Assembly: GCA_035473255.1 (NCBI GenBank)
Contig: DATIOK010000036.1
Location: forward strand, 1 to 40,928
DNA from: JAICYJ01 sp035473255
GTDB lineage: Bacteria; Actinomycetota; Thermoleophilia; Gaiellales; JAICJC01
Length of the DNA: 40,928 nt
Direction of reading: 5' to 3'
Shown: positions 26,652 to 34,084 of the stretch, piece by piece
How the letters are laid out: every line of letters starts with the position of its first letter
Position numbering within the stretch: the stretch's first letter is position 1
Made by a program: the position numbers and the translations under genes
Notes under the pieces: generated by a model
Told to the model about the DNA's origin: nothing
Databases searched by the model: none
The model's input: the letters and a program-made list of their open reading frames with translations, nothing else

Positions 26652-27747
26652 CGGTGGCCTCCGTCATCGTCCCCACGAACCGCTCCAGCGCCTCGCGGGC
26701 GTCGTGTGGCCCGGGGCTGGCCTCGGGGTGAAACTGCATCGACCAGGCGGGCAGCTCCCGCAGCGCCAGGCCCTCGACGGTGCCGTCGTAGAGCGAGACA
26801 TGGGTGACGCGGGCCGGCCCGAAGTCCGTCTCGAGGTCGCCTCCCCCATCGGGCACGCGCACCGCGAAGCCGTGGTTCTGGGCCGTCACCAGCACCCGCC
26901 CCGTGTCGACGTCCAGCACCGGGTGGTTGGCTCCGCGATGGCCGAACCGGAGCTTGAACGTCTCCAGGCCGAGCGCCCTGCCCAGCAGCTGGTGGCCCAG
27001 GCAGATCCCGAACACGGGCACCTGCCCGACCAGCTCGCGCACCTCCGACACGCAGCCCGGCAGCGCGGCTGGATCGCCCGGGCCGTTGCCGAGCAGCACG
27101 CCGTCGGGGCGCAGCTCGAGCACCTGCTCGGCCGTGGCGTTCCAGGGCAGCACGGTCACCCGGGCACCCTGCTCGCGCAGGATCCTGACGATCGACCCCT
27201 TCACCCCGTAGTCGAGCACCACCGCGTGCGCACGCTCGGACGCCAGCGCCGGCAGCTGCTCGGCCCGCACGCACGACACCTCGCCGGCCAGCGCCTGCCC
27301 GGCCATCTCCGGCTCGCCGCCGATCAGCGCCAGCAGCTGCGGCACCGGCGTGCCATCCGAGCAGACGGCCGCGCGCACGGTGCCGCCGTCACGCAGGCGC
27401 CGCGTCAGCATGCGGGTGTCCAGCCCCTGGATGCCGATCACACCATGATCGGCCAGCCAGTCGGAGAAGCCCACGCGGCCTGACGGCGCTGCGTTTCGGC
27501 CCTCGCGCACGATCACCGCGCGCGCCTGCGGCCGGTCCGACTCGGAGGCATCGGCCTCCACCCCGTAGTTGCCGATCATCGGCTGTGTGAACGTGATCAT
27601 CTGGCCTGCGAACGACGGGTCGGTGACGATCTCCTGGTAGCCGGTCATGGACGTGATGAACACCAGCTCGCCGACCGCGGTACCGATTCCGCCGTAGGCC
27701 TCGCCCTCGAGCAGCGTGCCGTCCTCGAGCACCAGCAGGGCGGTCAC
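26638..27747 (-). CDS. carA: carbamoyl-phosphate synthase small subunit
   Basis: CarA hydrolyses glutamine and channels ammonia to CarB. The 369-aa protein begins with TALLVLEDGTLLEGEAYGG and SMTGYQEIVTDPS (small-subunit domain). The class I glutamine amidotransferase domain has the catalytic Cys in VFGICLGHQLLG and the His in QFHPEASPGP. The GTG at 27745-27747 overlaps the pyrC stop (GTGA); longer frames upstream have no homology. It precedes carB in the pyr operon, so one carbamoyl-phosphate pool may serve both pyrimidines and arginine. Confidence 0.96.
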
Positions 27748-29069
27748 CGTGCCACCTCGGCCAGCCGGTGTGCGACGGTGCCGGCGGCGATCGTGATCGT
27801 GCAGCGACCCTGCAGCGTGCGCCCGGCGAATGCACAGTTGCGCGAGCGGGAGGCATACGGCGGCGCGACCACCCAGCTCTCGGACAGATCCCAGAGCGCG
27901 AGGTCGGCGGGGGCGCCGGTACGCAGCGCGGGGATGGGCAGATCGAAGGCCCGCGCCGGGCCGGCCGACATCCGTTCGATCACCGTCGAGAGCGACACCA
28001 GGCCGGGAGCCACCAGTTGGGTGTAGACGGCGGCGAACGCCGTCTCCAGGCCGATCACCCCGTTCGGCGCCGCCTCGAACGGCACCTCCTTCTCGTGCGT
28101 GCGGTGCGGCGCATGGTCGGTGGCGACGCAGTCCAGCGTGCCGTCGGCCAGCGCCTCGATCAGCGCGGCGCGGTCGGCGGCCGAGCGCAATGGCGGGTTC
28201 ATCTTGCTGACGGCCGGATCGAGATCGCGGACGAGCTCGTCGGTCAGGCACAGGTGGTGCGGCGAGACCTCGGCGGTGACCTCGACGCCCAGCTCCTTGG
28301 CGCGGCGGATCTCGGCCACCGACTCGGCCGCGGAGATGTGGCAGAGGTGCAGCGGCGCGTGCTCGTAGCGGGCGATCTGGAGATCGCGGCCGACCATCAC
28401 GCTCTCCCCGATCCCGGGATAGCCGTGCAGGCCGAGCTCGGCCGAGACGGCGCCCTCGTGCATCTGCGAACCGGCGGTGAGTGTCACGTCCTCCTCGTGC
28501 AGCGTCAGCTTGAGGCCGGTGACGCGGCTGTACTGCAGCGCCCGGCGCAGCATGCCGGCGCGTTCGACCGGGCGGCCGTCGTCCGAGAACCCGGCGGCGC
28601 CGCGGGCGGCCAGCTCGGCCATGTCCACCAGCTCGCGGCCCTCGAGGCCGCGGCTGATGGCGGCGAAGAACCCGGTCGGCACCGCGGCCTGCTCCCCGGC
28701 GCGCTCGATCAGCCCGCTCAGAACGGCCGCGCTGTCGACCACGGGATCGGTGTTGGGCATGGCCAGGATGGCCACGAACCCGCCGGCTGCGGCTGCCCGG
28801 GTACCCGAGGCGATGTCCTCCTCATCCTCGTCTCCGGGGGTGCGCAGGTGCACGTGCGGGTCTACCAGGCCCGGGGTCATGGTCAGCCCGGCCGCGTCGA
28901 TCGTCTCGGTCCCGCCGGCCTCCAGGTCGGAGCCGATCTCGGCGATCGTCCCATCGACGACGCGGACGTCCAGCTGCACGCCCTCCAGGCCGCTGTCGCC
29001 GTCGAACAGGCGGCCGCCCGAGATCAGCAGGTTGGCGGGCGGAGCCTCGCGGTGGGTCAGCCTTTGCAT
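27744..29069 (-). CDS. pyrC: dihydroorotase, class I
   Basis: PyrC cyclises carbamoyl-aspartate to dihydroorotate. The 441-aa protein has the metal motif DPHVHLRTPGDEDEED, GAAGFSDDGRPV, HLCHISAAESV, and the catalytic segment CVATDHAPHRTHEKE, all class I (bacillary-type) features. The ATG at 29067-29069 overlaps the pyrB stop by one base (TGATG). It is both preceded and followed by pathway neighbours, pyrB and carA. Confidence 0.95.
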   Translation of the reverse strand: MQRLTHREAPPANLLISGGRLFDGDSGLEGVQLDVRVVDGTIAEIGSDLEAGGTETIDAAGLTMTPGLVDPHVHLRTPGDEDEEDIASGTRAAAAGGFVAILAMPNTDPVVDSAAVLSGLIERAGEQAAVPTGFFAAISRGLEGRELVDMAELAARGAAGFSDDGRPVERAGMLRRALQYSRVTGLKLTLHEEDVTLTAGSQMHEGAVSAELGLHGYPGIGESVMVGRDLQIARYEHAPLHLCHISAAESVAEIRRAKELGVEVTAEVSPHHLCLTDELVRDLDPAVSKMNPPLRSAADRAALIEALADGTLDCVATDHAPHRTHEKEVPFEAAPNGVIGLETAFAAVYTQLVAPGLVSLSTVIERMSAGPARAFDLPIPALRTGAPADLALWDLSESWVVAPPYASRSRNCAFAGRTLQGRCTITIAAGTVAHRLAEVAR

Positions 29070-30064
29070 CAGGCCACCTCCTGCCCGGCCGGTTCGACGG
29101 CGCGCAGCGCAGCCTGGCCGCCGGTGGTGGTCGGCTCGGTCAGCAGGTCGTAGAGCACCGCCATCCGCGTCACCAGGCCGGCCCGCACCTGGTCGACGAT
29201 CCGCGAGCTTGCGCTGTCGGCCACCTCGGCCGAGATCTCGACGCCGCGGTTGATCGGGCCGGGGTGCATCACCAGCTGGCTGGGCCGCACCCGGTCCGGG
29301 GTCACCCCCCAAAGCGCGCCGTACTCGCGCAGTGAGGGCACGTAGTTCGCGCCCTCCAGCATGCGCTCCCGCTGCATGCGCAGGACGTAGATGACGTCGA
29401 CCTCGGCGATGTCGTCGATGCTGTGCGAGACCGTCACGCCCATCGCGGCCGCCTCGCGCGGGATCAGCGTCGGCGGGCCGACCAGGGTGACGTGGGCGCC
29501 GAGCATGGTCAGCGCCTGGATGTTGGAGCGGGCCACCCGCGAATGCAGAACGTCTCCGACGATGGCGACCTGCAGCCCCTCGACCTTGCCCAGCGCCTTC
29601 CTGATCGTGTACAGGTCGAGCAGGCTCTGCGTCGGGTGCTGGTGCTTGCCGTCGCCGGCGTTGACGACGTGCGCGTCGGTGTGGCGGGTGACGATCGCGG
29701 GCGCGCCGGCCTGGGGGTGGCGGATCACGATCACGTCCGGGTCGTAGGCGCTGAGGGTGAGGATGGTGTCCTTCAGCGACTCGCCCTTGTCGACGCTGGA
29801 ACCCGAGGCCTTGATGCTGATGGTGTCGGCCGACAGGCGCTTGGCGGCCAGCTCGAACGAGCTCGAGGTGCGGGTGGACGACTCGAAGAAGAGGTTGACG
29901 ACCGTGCGGCCGCGCAGCGTCGGCACCTTCTTGACGTCGCGCTGCATCACCGACTCGAAGCCCTCCGCCGTCTCCAGCAGCCGCTCCACGTCGGCGCGGT
30001 CGAGGTCGGAGATCGAGAGCAGGTGGCGGCGTCTGGGCAGTCCGGTTGGTGGGTAGAGATCCAC
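29069..30064 (-). CDS. pyrB: aspartate carbamoyltransferase catalytic subunit
   Basis: PyrB condenses carbamoyl phosphate with aspartate. The 331-aa protein has the carbamoyl-phosphate loop FFESSTRTSSSFE, IVIRHPQAGAP, GDGKHQHPTQSLLDLYTI and the aspartate-side motifs YVLRMQRER and HPGPINRGVEI. No regulatory pyrI is present, as in Gram-positive operons, where control is by PyrR. The GTG start follows AGGAGCGC and lies 8 nt after pyrR. The C-terminal tail is slightly extended. Confidence 0.96.
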   Translation of the reverse strand: MDLYPPTGLPRRRHLLSISDLDRADVERLLETAEGFESVMQRDVKKVPTLRGRTVVNLFFESSTRTSSSFELAAKRLSADTISIKASGSSVDKGESLKDTILTLSAYDPDVIVIRHPQAGAPAIVTRHTDAHVVNAGDGKHQHPTQSLLDLYTIRKALGKVEGLQVAIVGDVLHSRVARSNIQALTMLGAHVTLVGPPTLIPREAAAMGVTVSHSIDDIAEVDVIYVLRMQRERMLEGANYVPSLREYGALWGVTPDRVRPSQLVMHPGPINRGVEISAEVADSASSRIVDQVRAGLVTRMAVLYDLLTEPTTTGGQAALRAVEPAGQEVA

Positions 30065-30072
30065 GAGCGCTC

Positions 30073-30621
30073 CTAGTCTGCGGTGAGAAGGACGATGCGG
30101 TCGACGTCGTCGACCTCGGAAAGCTGGACGTTCACGCGCTCGGCGCGCGCGGTGGGCAGGTTCTTGCCAACGTAGTCGGGCCGGATCGGCAGCTCGCGGT
30201 GGCCGCGGTCGACCAGCACCGCCAGCTGCACGCGCTCGGGCCGGCCGTAGCCGAACAGGGCCTCGATAGCGCTGCGGATGGTGCGACCGGTGAACAGCAC
30301 GTCGTCCACGAGCACCACCGAGCGGCCGTCGATCGGGAAGTCCAGCCGGGTTGCCTTCACCACCGGCTGGGGGTGCGCGCGCACGTCGTCGCGGTAGAAG
30401 GAGATGTCGAGCGCGCCGGTGGGCACGCGCACGTCGGTGAACTGCTCGATCAGCGCGGCCAGGCGGTCGGCCAGGTAGACGCCGCGGGTGTGGATCCCGA
30501 CCAGGACGAGGCGATCGATGTCGGGGTGCTTCTCGACGATCTCGTGCGCGATCCGGCGCAGCGTCCGCTGCAGATCGGCCTCGTCGAGCAGAACCCGGCC
30601 TGCAATCTCGGGAACGCTCAC
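30073..30621 (-). CDS. pyrR: bifunctional pyr operon regulator / uracil phosphoribosyltransferase
   Basis: PyrR binds pyr mRNA when UMP/UTP is high and also has uracil phosphoribosyltransferase activity. The 182-aa product has RIAHEIVEKH, VGIHTRGVYLADRLA, ISFYRDDV, and the PRPP motif VVLVDDVLFTGRT. The start given is GTG 30619-30621, which places the N terminus near that of Bacillus PyrR and overlaps the stop of a small upstream ORF (GTGA). An in-frame GTG at 30652-30654 would add 11 residues and is also possible. It is the first pyr gene, as expected for an autoregulated operon. No copy of the Bacillus PyrR-binding consensus is evident in the leader. Confidence 0.93.
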   Translation of the reverse strand: MSVPEIAGRVLLDEADLQRTLRRIAHEIVEKHPDIDRLVLVGIHTRGVYLADRLAALIEQFTDVRVPTGALDISFYRDDVRAHPQPVVKATRLDFPIDGRSVVLVDDVLFTGRTIRSAIEALFGYGRPERVQLAVLVDRGHRELPIRPDYVGKNLPTARAERVNVQLSEVDDVDRIVLLTAD

Positions 30622-30659
30622 CCGGCTGTGGGCAGCGTCGTTTGGCAGGCGCACGTCAT
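30618..30659 (-). CDS. possible 13-codon leader ORF coupled to pyrR
   Basis: GGAAGGAG lies 7 nt upstream of an ATG (30657-30659) that opens a 13-residue ORF, MTCACQTTLPTAG. Its TGA overlaps the GTG of pyrR at 30621 in a GTGA. The Shine-Dalgarno is better spaced for this ATG than for the longer pyrR start (12 nt). It could be a leader peptide that controls pyrR translation, or an accident of a misassigned start. Confidence 0.4.
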   Translation of the reverse strand: MTCACQTTLPTAG

Positions 30660-30746
30660 CTTGCGACTCCTTCCCGGGCTCGCTGGCCGCGGATTAAAGG
30701 GGCATGCAGGGCTGGCTCTGTCGTTGATCGAGCCGGGAACAGCCTA
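30660..30746 (-). promoter_or_regulatory. 5' leader/promoter region of the pyr operon
   Basis: This 87-bp gap follows a methyltransferase on the same strand. It contains a TTTAAT hexamer near 30694 (minus strand), a GGCTC/GAGCC stem with an 11-nt loop, and the GGAAGGAG used by the leader ORF. There is no T-tract terminator. A promoter here is plausible but its -35 is weak; operon transcription could also begin inside the methyltransferase gene. Confidence 0.3.
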
Positions 30747-31523
30747 TCAGCCGGGGCGGATGGCGGCCAGGCGTGCCCGCGCGGTGACCGTCACGAACGG
30801 CATCGTGAAGTGATCTTCCTCGCCGAGGCCCGGGTGACGGGTCGCGAACTCGCGCACGGCCTCGAGCGTCTCGGCGCGCTGGTCGGGCGGCATGGTGGCC
30901 AGCTTGCTGGTGGACGTGGCCCAGGCGACCAGCCGGTCCGCGTCAAACGGGGTCGGGTTGGGGAAGTCGCGGCGCTCGATCGGGCCGAACCGCTCGTGCT
31001 CCCCCACGCTCTCCCAGTCCGATCCGTCCACCTGCGACAGCACATCCGCGCCCATCACCAGCGTGCCGGTCAGCTCGGCCACCCAGCCGATCGAGTCGTC
31101 GCGGATGTTCCAGAGCAGGCCCAGGACGCCACCCGGGCGCAGCACGCGAGCGATCTCGTTGAGCGCGGGGTCGGCCTCGAACCAGTGGAAGGCCTGGCCC
31201 ACCAGCACCGCGTCGACGCTCTCGTCGTCGAGCGGTATCTGCTCGGCAGTGCCAGCGTGCACCGGCACGTCGGGGTAGGCCGCCTGCAGCTGCGTGCGCA
31301 TCCCGTCCAGCGGCTCCACGGCGGTGACGTTGGCGCCGGCGGCGATGATCGTCCGTGTCAGCTTGCCCGTGCCGGCGGCCAGGTCGAGCACGTCGTGACC
31401 GGGGGCCGCGGCGAGCACCCAGTCGACTGCAGCCGCGGGATAGGTCGGTCGTGCCTGCTGGTAGGCTTCGGCAACGTCGCCGAATGACTGGGCCCGCTGC
31501 AGGTGAGTGTCGCGATCGGTCAT
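30747..31523 (-). CDS. class I SAM-dependent methyltransferase
   Basis: The 258-aa protein is a Rossmann-fold methyltransferase (Methyltransf_11 type). Motif I is VLDLAAGTGKLTR (about 45-57), followed by VTAVEPLDGM (acidic ribose ligand), and the post-motif region VDAVLVGQAFHWFEADPALNEIARVLRPGG. The substrate cannot be inferred. The ATG has no Shine-Dalgarno; a TAGCCT hexamer lies 8 nt upstream. It is divergent from the uracil-DNA glycosylase gene and lies 87 nt before pyrR on the same strand. A separate methyltransferase at 33.3-34.1 kb is of the same broad type but not closely similar. Confidence 0.85.
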   Translation of the reverse strand: MTDRDTHLQRAQSFGDVAEAYQQARPTYPAAAVDWVLAAAPGHDVLDLAAGTGKLTRTIIAAGANVTAVEPLDGMRTQLQAAYPDVPVHAGTAEQIPLDDESVDAVLVGQAFHWFEADPALNEIARVLRPGGVLGLLWNIRDDSIGWVAELTGTLVMGADVLSQVDGSDWESVGEHERFGPIERRDFPNPTPFDADRLVAWATSTSKLATMPPDQRAETLEAVREFATRHPGLGEEDHFTMPFVTVTARARLAAIRPG

Positions 31524-31531
31524 CAGGCGGC

Positions 31532-31576
31532 AGGCTAGCCGAGGATCCGAGCGAGGCCGGGATCGGCCGGTACGAT
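31532..31576. promoter_or_regulatory. divergent leaderless promoters, methyltransferase / uracil-DNA glycosylase
   Basis: Minus-strand TAGCCT (31532-31537) stands 8 nt before the methyltransferase ATG. Plus-strand TACGAT (31571-31576) stands 6 nt before the glycosylase GTG. Neither gene has a convincing Shine-Dalgarno. Confidence 0.45.
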
Positions 31577-31582
31577 CGCACG

Positions 31583-32173
31583 GTGGACGACCTGCTCCGC
31601 GACATCGCCCGCGCCCGCATCGGCGCCACCTTCAACCAGTACGCAGGGCGCGACGGCGCCGTGCGGCTGGCGAACCTGGAGCGGTATCTGGCCGAGCGGT
31701 CGGGGGCGGACGTGCTGGCGCTCGGTGAGGCGGCCGGATACCAGGGGATGCGGTGGTCGGGGATCGCGTTCACGAGCGAGCGCGACCTGATGCGCTGGGG
31801 CCCGCCGTACCGCACCACCAGCGACCGGGCGGGCGGCTGGAGCGAGCCCTCGGGGACGATCGTGCACCGCGTGCTGGAGGAGCTGGCGGCCGAGCGCCGG
31901 GTGATCCTGTGGAACACGGTGCCGCACCATCCCCACAGGCCGGGCCAGCCGCTGTCGAACCGGCGGCCGTCGGTGGCCGAGGTCGAGATCGGCGCGGCGT
32001 TCGCGCGGAGGGCGATCGCGCTGCTGCGGCCGCGACGGGTGGTGGCGGTGGGCCGGATCGCGGAGGGCATCCTGGGCGAGCACGCCAACTACGTCCGGCA
32101 TCCCGCGAACGGCGGCGGCGCGGCCTTCGCGGCAGGCATGGCGGCCGAGCTGGCCGTGCTCGACGCCGGCTGA
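31583..32173 (+). CDS. uracil-DNA glycosylase superfamily protein
   Basis: The 196-aa protein matches the uracil-DNA glycosylase fold: LALGEAAGYQGMRWSGIAFTS is the active-site segment (GEAPGYxGxRxTGIPFTSE in relatives), ILWNTVPHHPHRPG contains the conserved NxxPxHPH, and VVAVGRIAEG follows. It probably excises uracil or related bases from DNA, though the family also has non-glycosylase members. The GTG start at 31583 is supported by a -10 hexamer 6 nt upstream; longer frames lack homology. It is a single gene, convergent toward the IS element. Confidence 0.8.
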   Translation: MDDLLRDIARARIGATFNQYAGRDGAVRLANLERYLAERSGADVLALGEAAGYQGMRWSGIAFTSERDLMRWGPPYRTTSDRAGGWSEPSGTIVHRVLEELAAERRVILWNTVPHHPHRPGQPLSNRRPSVAEVEIGAAFARRAIALLRPRRVVAVGRIAEGILGEHANYVRHPANGGGAAFAAGMAAELAVLDAG

Positions 32174-32302
32174 GCCGTCACCTGCGCATCGCGGCGTCCT
32201 CGGTCGCGCCGATATTCCCGATATCGACCCTCCCTCGATCCTTGCGCTGCGTGATTCCCCGTCGCTCAGGACATCACGCGGATATGGAATCAACCATCTA
32301 GG
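32174..32302. other. 129-bp spacer between the glycosylase gene and the IS element
   Basis: No gene is seen. It holds a 6-bp inverted repeat with 5-nt loop (CGATAT/ATATCG, 32210-32226) just after the stop codon, which may be a weak terminator or operator. The last six bases (TCTAGG) are the left copy of the IS target duplication. Confidence 0.4.
32297..32302. repeat. IS target-site duplication, left copy
   Basis: TCTAGG, identical to 33346-33351 on the other side of the element. Confidence 0.85.
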
Positions 32303-32306
32303 TGTC

Positions 32307-33287
32307 CTACTCACGGACGTTGTGAACGCGGCTGAGTGGTGGCCGGTCGTTGAGTGAGCTGTGTGGTCGTGTCCGGTTGTGGTGGTCGAGCCAGTGTGGC
32401 AGGGCTTGGGCGCGGTGTCGAGATGAGTGGTAGCTGAGTCCGTAGGCCCATTCGCGGGCCATGGTCTGGTGGAAGCGCTCGACCTTGCCATTCGTTCGCG
32501 GCCGATACGGTTGGGTGGTCAGATGACGGATCTGGTGGCGGCTGAGCAGGTCGGCGAGGCTGCGGTTTTTGGTGTAGCTGTAGCCGTTGTCAGTCATCAG
32601 CCGCTTGGCGGTGATGTTGTGGCTGGCGAAGAAGTCCAGGGCGCGTTGGACGAAGCCGGTGACGGTGGTGGCTTTCTCGTCTGGGTGCAGCTCCACGTAG
32701 GCCAGGCGGGAGTGATCATCGACGATCGCGTGGGCATAGTCGTAGCCGACGCGGGGCTTGCGCCGCGACGGCTGGGTGCGGTCGCCGGTGACGCGATGCC
32801 CAGGCACAAGAAAGCGGGCGTAGCGGCTGGTGTCCATGTGCAAGAGATCGCCAGGGCAGGGCCACTGATACCGATTCGCCGGTTCCTTCGACGACCGTGG
32901 CGGACGTGAGATGCCTGCCCGCCAAAGCACCTTCCAGACGGTCGAGTGCGAAAAGCCGGTGGCGCCGGCCACCAATCGTGGCCCCCACCCGGTCTGGCGG
33001 CGACACTCACAGATCCGATCCGCCAGCTCGGCTGCCAGCAACCGCGGCGAGCGACGTGGTCGGCTCGAGCGATCAACCAAGCAGCCGGCCTGGCGATCAC
33101 CGTCCAGCCAACGATGCCACCAGCGATGAGCGGTCGCCGGCGACACGCCGAACGCCGCCGCCGCCGCCCTCAGCGACGCGCCCTGCTCAATCAGCCGCAC
33201 CAACGCGAAACGACCCGCCGGTCCGAGCTTAGCGTTAGCGTGCGTACATCCGCGCCCTCCTTTGAGCGTGAGTCCCGGAAGACCCAC
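32307..33287 (-). CDS. IS481-family DDE transposase, start region possibly frameshifted
   Basis: The frame has an N-terminal helix-turn-helix part (THANAKLGPAGRFALVRLIE, then AAAAFGVSPATAHRWWHRW) and an rve integrase core. Its D-D-E residues lie in DLLHMDTSRYARF, AIVDDHSRLAYVE and TNGKVERFHQTMA. IS481 proteins normally begin M-T-H-A-N-A. Here an ATG (33247-33249) with AAAGGAGGG 5 nt upstream is followed by one extra T before ACG CAC GCT, so ATG and body are in different frames. The coordinates use an in-frame GTG at 33285-33287 instead. Whether the element is active is uncertain. Its only ribosome binding site is inside a hairpin, annotated separately. Confidence 0.85.
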   Translation of the reverse strand: MGLPGLTLKGGRGCTHANAKLGPAGRFALVRLIEQGASLRAAAAAFGVSPATAHRWWHRWLDGDRQAGCLVDRSSRPRRSPRLLAAELADRICECRRQTGWGPRLVAGATGFSHSTVWKVLWRAGISRPPRSSKEPANRYQWPCPGDLLHMDTSRYARFLVPGHRVTGDRTQPSRRKPRVGYDYAHAIVDDHSRLAYVELHPDEKATTVTGFVQRALDFFASHNITAKRLMTDNGYSYTKNRSLADLLSRHQIRHLTTQPYRPRTNGKVERFHQTMAREWAYGLSYHSSRHRAQALPHWLDHHNRTRPHSSLNDRPPLSRVHNVRE

Positions 33288-33303
33288 AGCCTCAAAGGAG
33301 GGC
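33254..33303 (-). promoter_or_regulatory. 13-bp hairpin covering the transposase ribosome binding site
   Basis: GCCCTCCTTTGAG (33254-33266) and its exact reverse complement (33291-33303) flank a 24-nt loop. In transposase mRNA entering from outside, the 5' arm would pair with the AAAGGAGGG ribosome binding site. Insertion sequences such as IS10, IS50 and IS200 use such structures to block translation from read-through transcripts; the same role here is inferred. Confidence 0.65.
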
Positions 33304-33345
33304 CGGACGTACCCCCAACCGTTCACAACCTCTATAGGCAGGACA

Positions 33346-33351
33346 TCTAGG
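33346..33351. repeat. IS target-site duplication, right copy
   Basis: TCTAGG, identical to 32297-32302. It includes the TAG stop codon of the methyltransferase gene (33347-33349). Confidence 0.85.
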
Positions 33352-34084
33352 TGCGCGTGGCGGTGGTGATCGACCAGAACAGGTCGGCGCTGAGCGGCTG
33401 TGAGCGGCCGGCCAGGTCGTGCTCGAGCCGGGCGAGGCCGTCCTGGTACTCCCGCTTGTCCAGCAGGTGCAGGGTCGAGATGTAGCGTCCGCGCACACGC
33501 TCCAGCACGGCTTCGGGAGCGAGCGTCACCTGCTGGTGCAGACCGCGTTCGGCCACGTCCTGGAATCCGGCCTCGCCGATGGCCGCTGACAGCGCTGCCG
33601 GGTCCGGGAACCGGGCGCGGTCGATCCCGGCCAGGGTCGGGAAGTACGGGTTCAGGTGGAACCGGTCGAAGTGCTCCCTCCGGAAGCTGACCACCACCAG
33701 CCGCCCGCCCGAGCACAGCACGCGCGCCATCTCCGACAGCGCCGCACCGACGTCGTCGACCACGTGCATGACCAAGTGCGCGTGCGCTGCGTCGAACCAT
33801 CCGTCCTTGAAGGGAAGGTGCTCCGCCGCGGCCTGCTTCCACCCCACCCCCGGCGCCCGGCGCCGCCTCGCCTGATCGAGCATCTCCGAAGACGGGTCGA
33901 CCCCCCACACCCGCGCGCTCAGCTGCTCGGCCGCGAACACGGCGAACCGTCCCGTTCCGCAGCCCACGTCCAGCAGCCGCGCGGCAAGCCCCAACTCGGC
34001 CAGCTCCACCGCGGCCAGCTCCCGCCAGCTCTCGCCGGCCGGACGCAGCTCGTCGTACCCGCCGGCCAGCGCTGCGAAGTCCAT
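33347..34084 (-). CDS. class I SAM-dependent methyltransferase
   Basis: The 245-aa protein has motif I RLLDVGCGTGRFAVFAAEQL (about 37-56), the acidic strand VWGVDPSSEMLDQA, WFDAAHAHLVMHVVDD, and MARVLCSGGRLVVVSFRREH, typical of Methyltransf_11 enzymes. The substrate is unknown. The ATG overlaps the RNase Z stop by one base (TGATG), so it is co-translated with rnz. The TAG stop lies in the target duplication of the adjacent IS, so the insertion left the protein intact but removed its downstream region. Confidence 0.85.
   Translation of the reverse strand: MDFAALAGGYDELRPAGESWRELAAVELAELGLAARLLDVGCGTGRFAVFAAEQLSARVWGVDPSSEMLDQARRRRAPGVGWKQAAAEHLPFKDGWFDAAHAHLVMHVVDDVGAALSEMARVLCSGGRLVVVSFRREHFDRFHLNPYFPTLAGIDRARFPDPAALSAAIGEAGFQDVAERGLHQQVTLAPEAVLERVRGRYISTLHLLDKREYQDGLARLEHDLAGRSQPLSADLFWSITTATRT

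Larger units (their letters stand above)
32303..33345 (-). mobile_element. IS481-family insertion sequence, complete, 1043 bp
   Basis: The element is bounded by 26-bp imperfect terminal inverted repeats (20 of 26 matching), both starting TGTCCT and ending TTGTGAACG, at 32303-32328 and 33320-33345. A 6-bp direct repeat, TCTAGG, flanks it (32297-32302 and 33346-33351). It carries one DDE transposase whose stop lies inside the 32303 repeat. It inserted exactly at the end of the neighbouring methyltransferase gene, whose TAG stop is part of the target duplication. The clean duplication suggests a fairly recent insertion. Confidence 0.92.

Noticed and set aside
30660..30746. Bacillus-type PyrR attenuator (antiterminator/terminator pair) before pyrR
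   Set aside because: There is no T-tract terminator in this gap and no match to the known PyrR loop consensus; only a weak GGCTC/GAGCC stem is present.
32307..33908. Single long frame that would fuse a methyltransferase-shadow sequence to the transposase
   Set aside because: The N-terminal part is an out-of-frame reading of the methyltransferase gene across the IS boundary. The element ends at 33345, so a native fusion is not credible.
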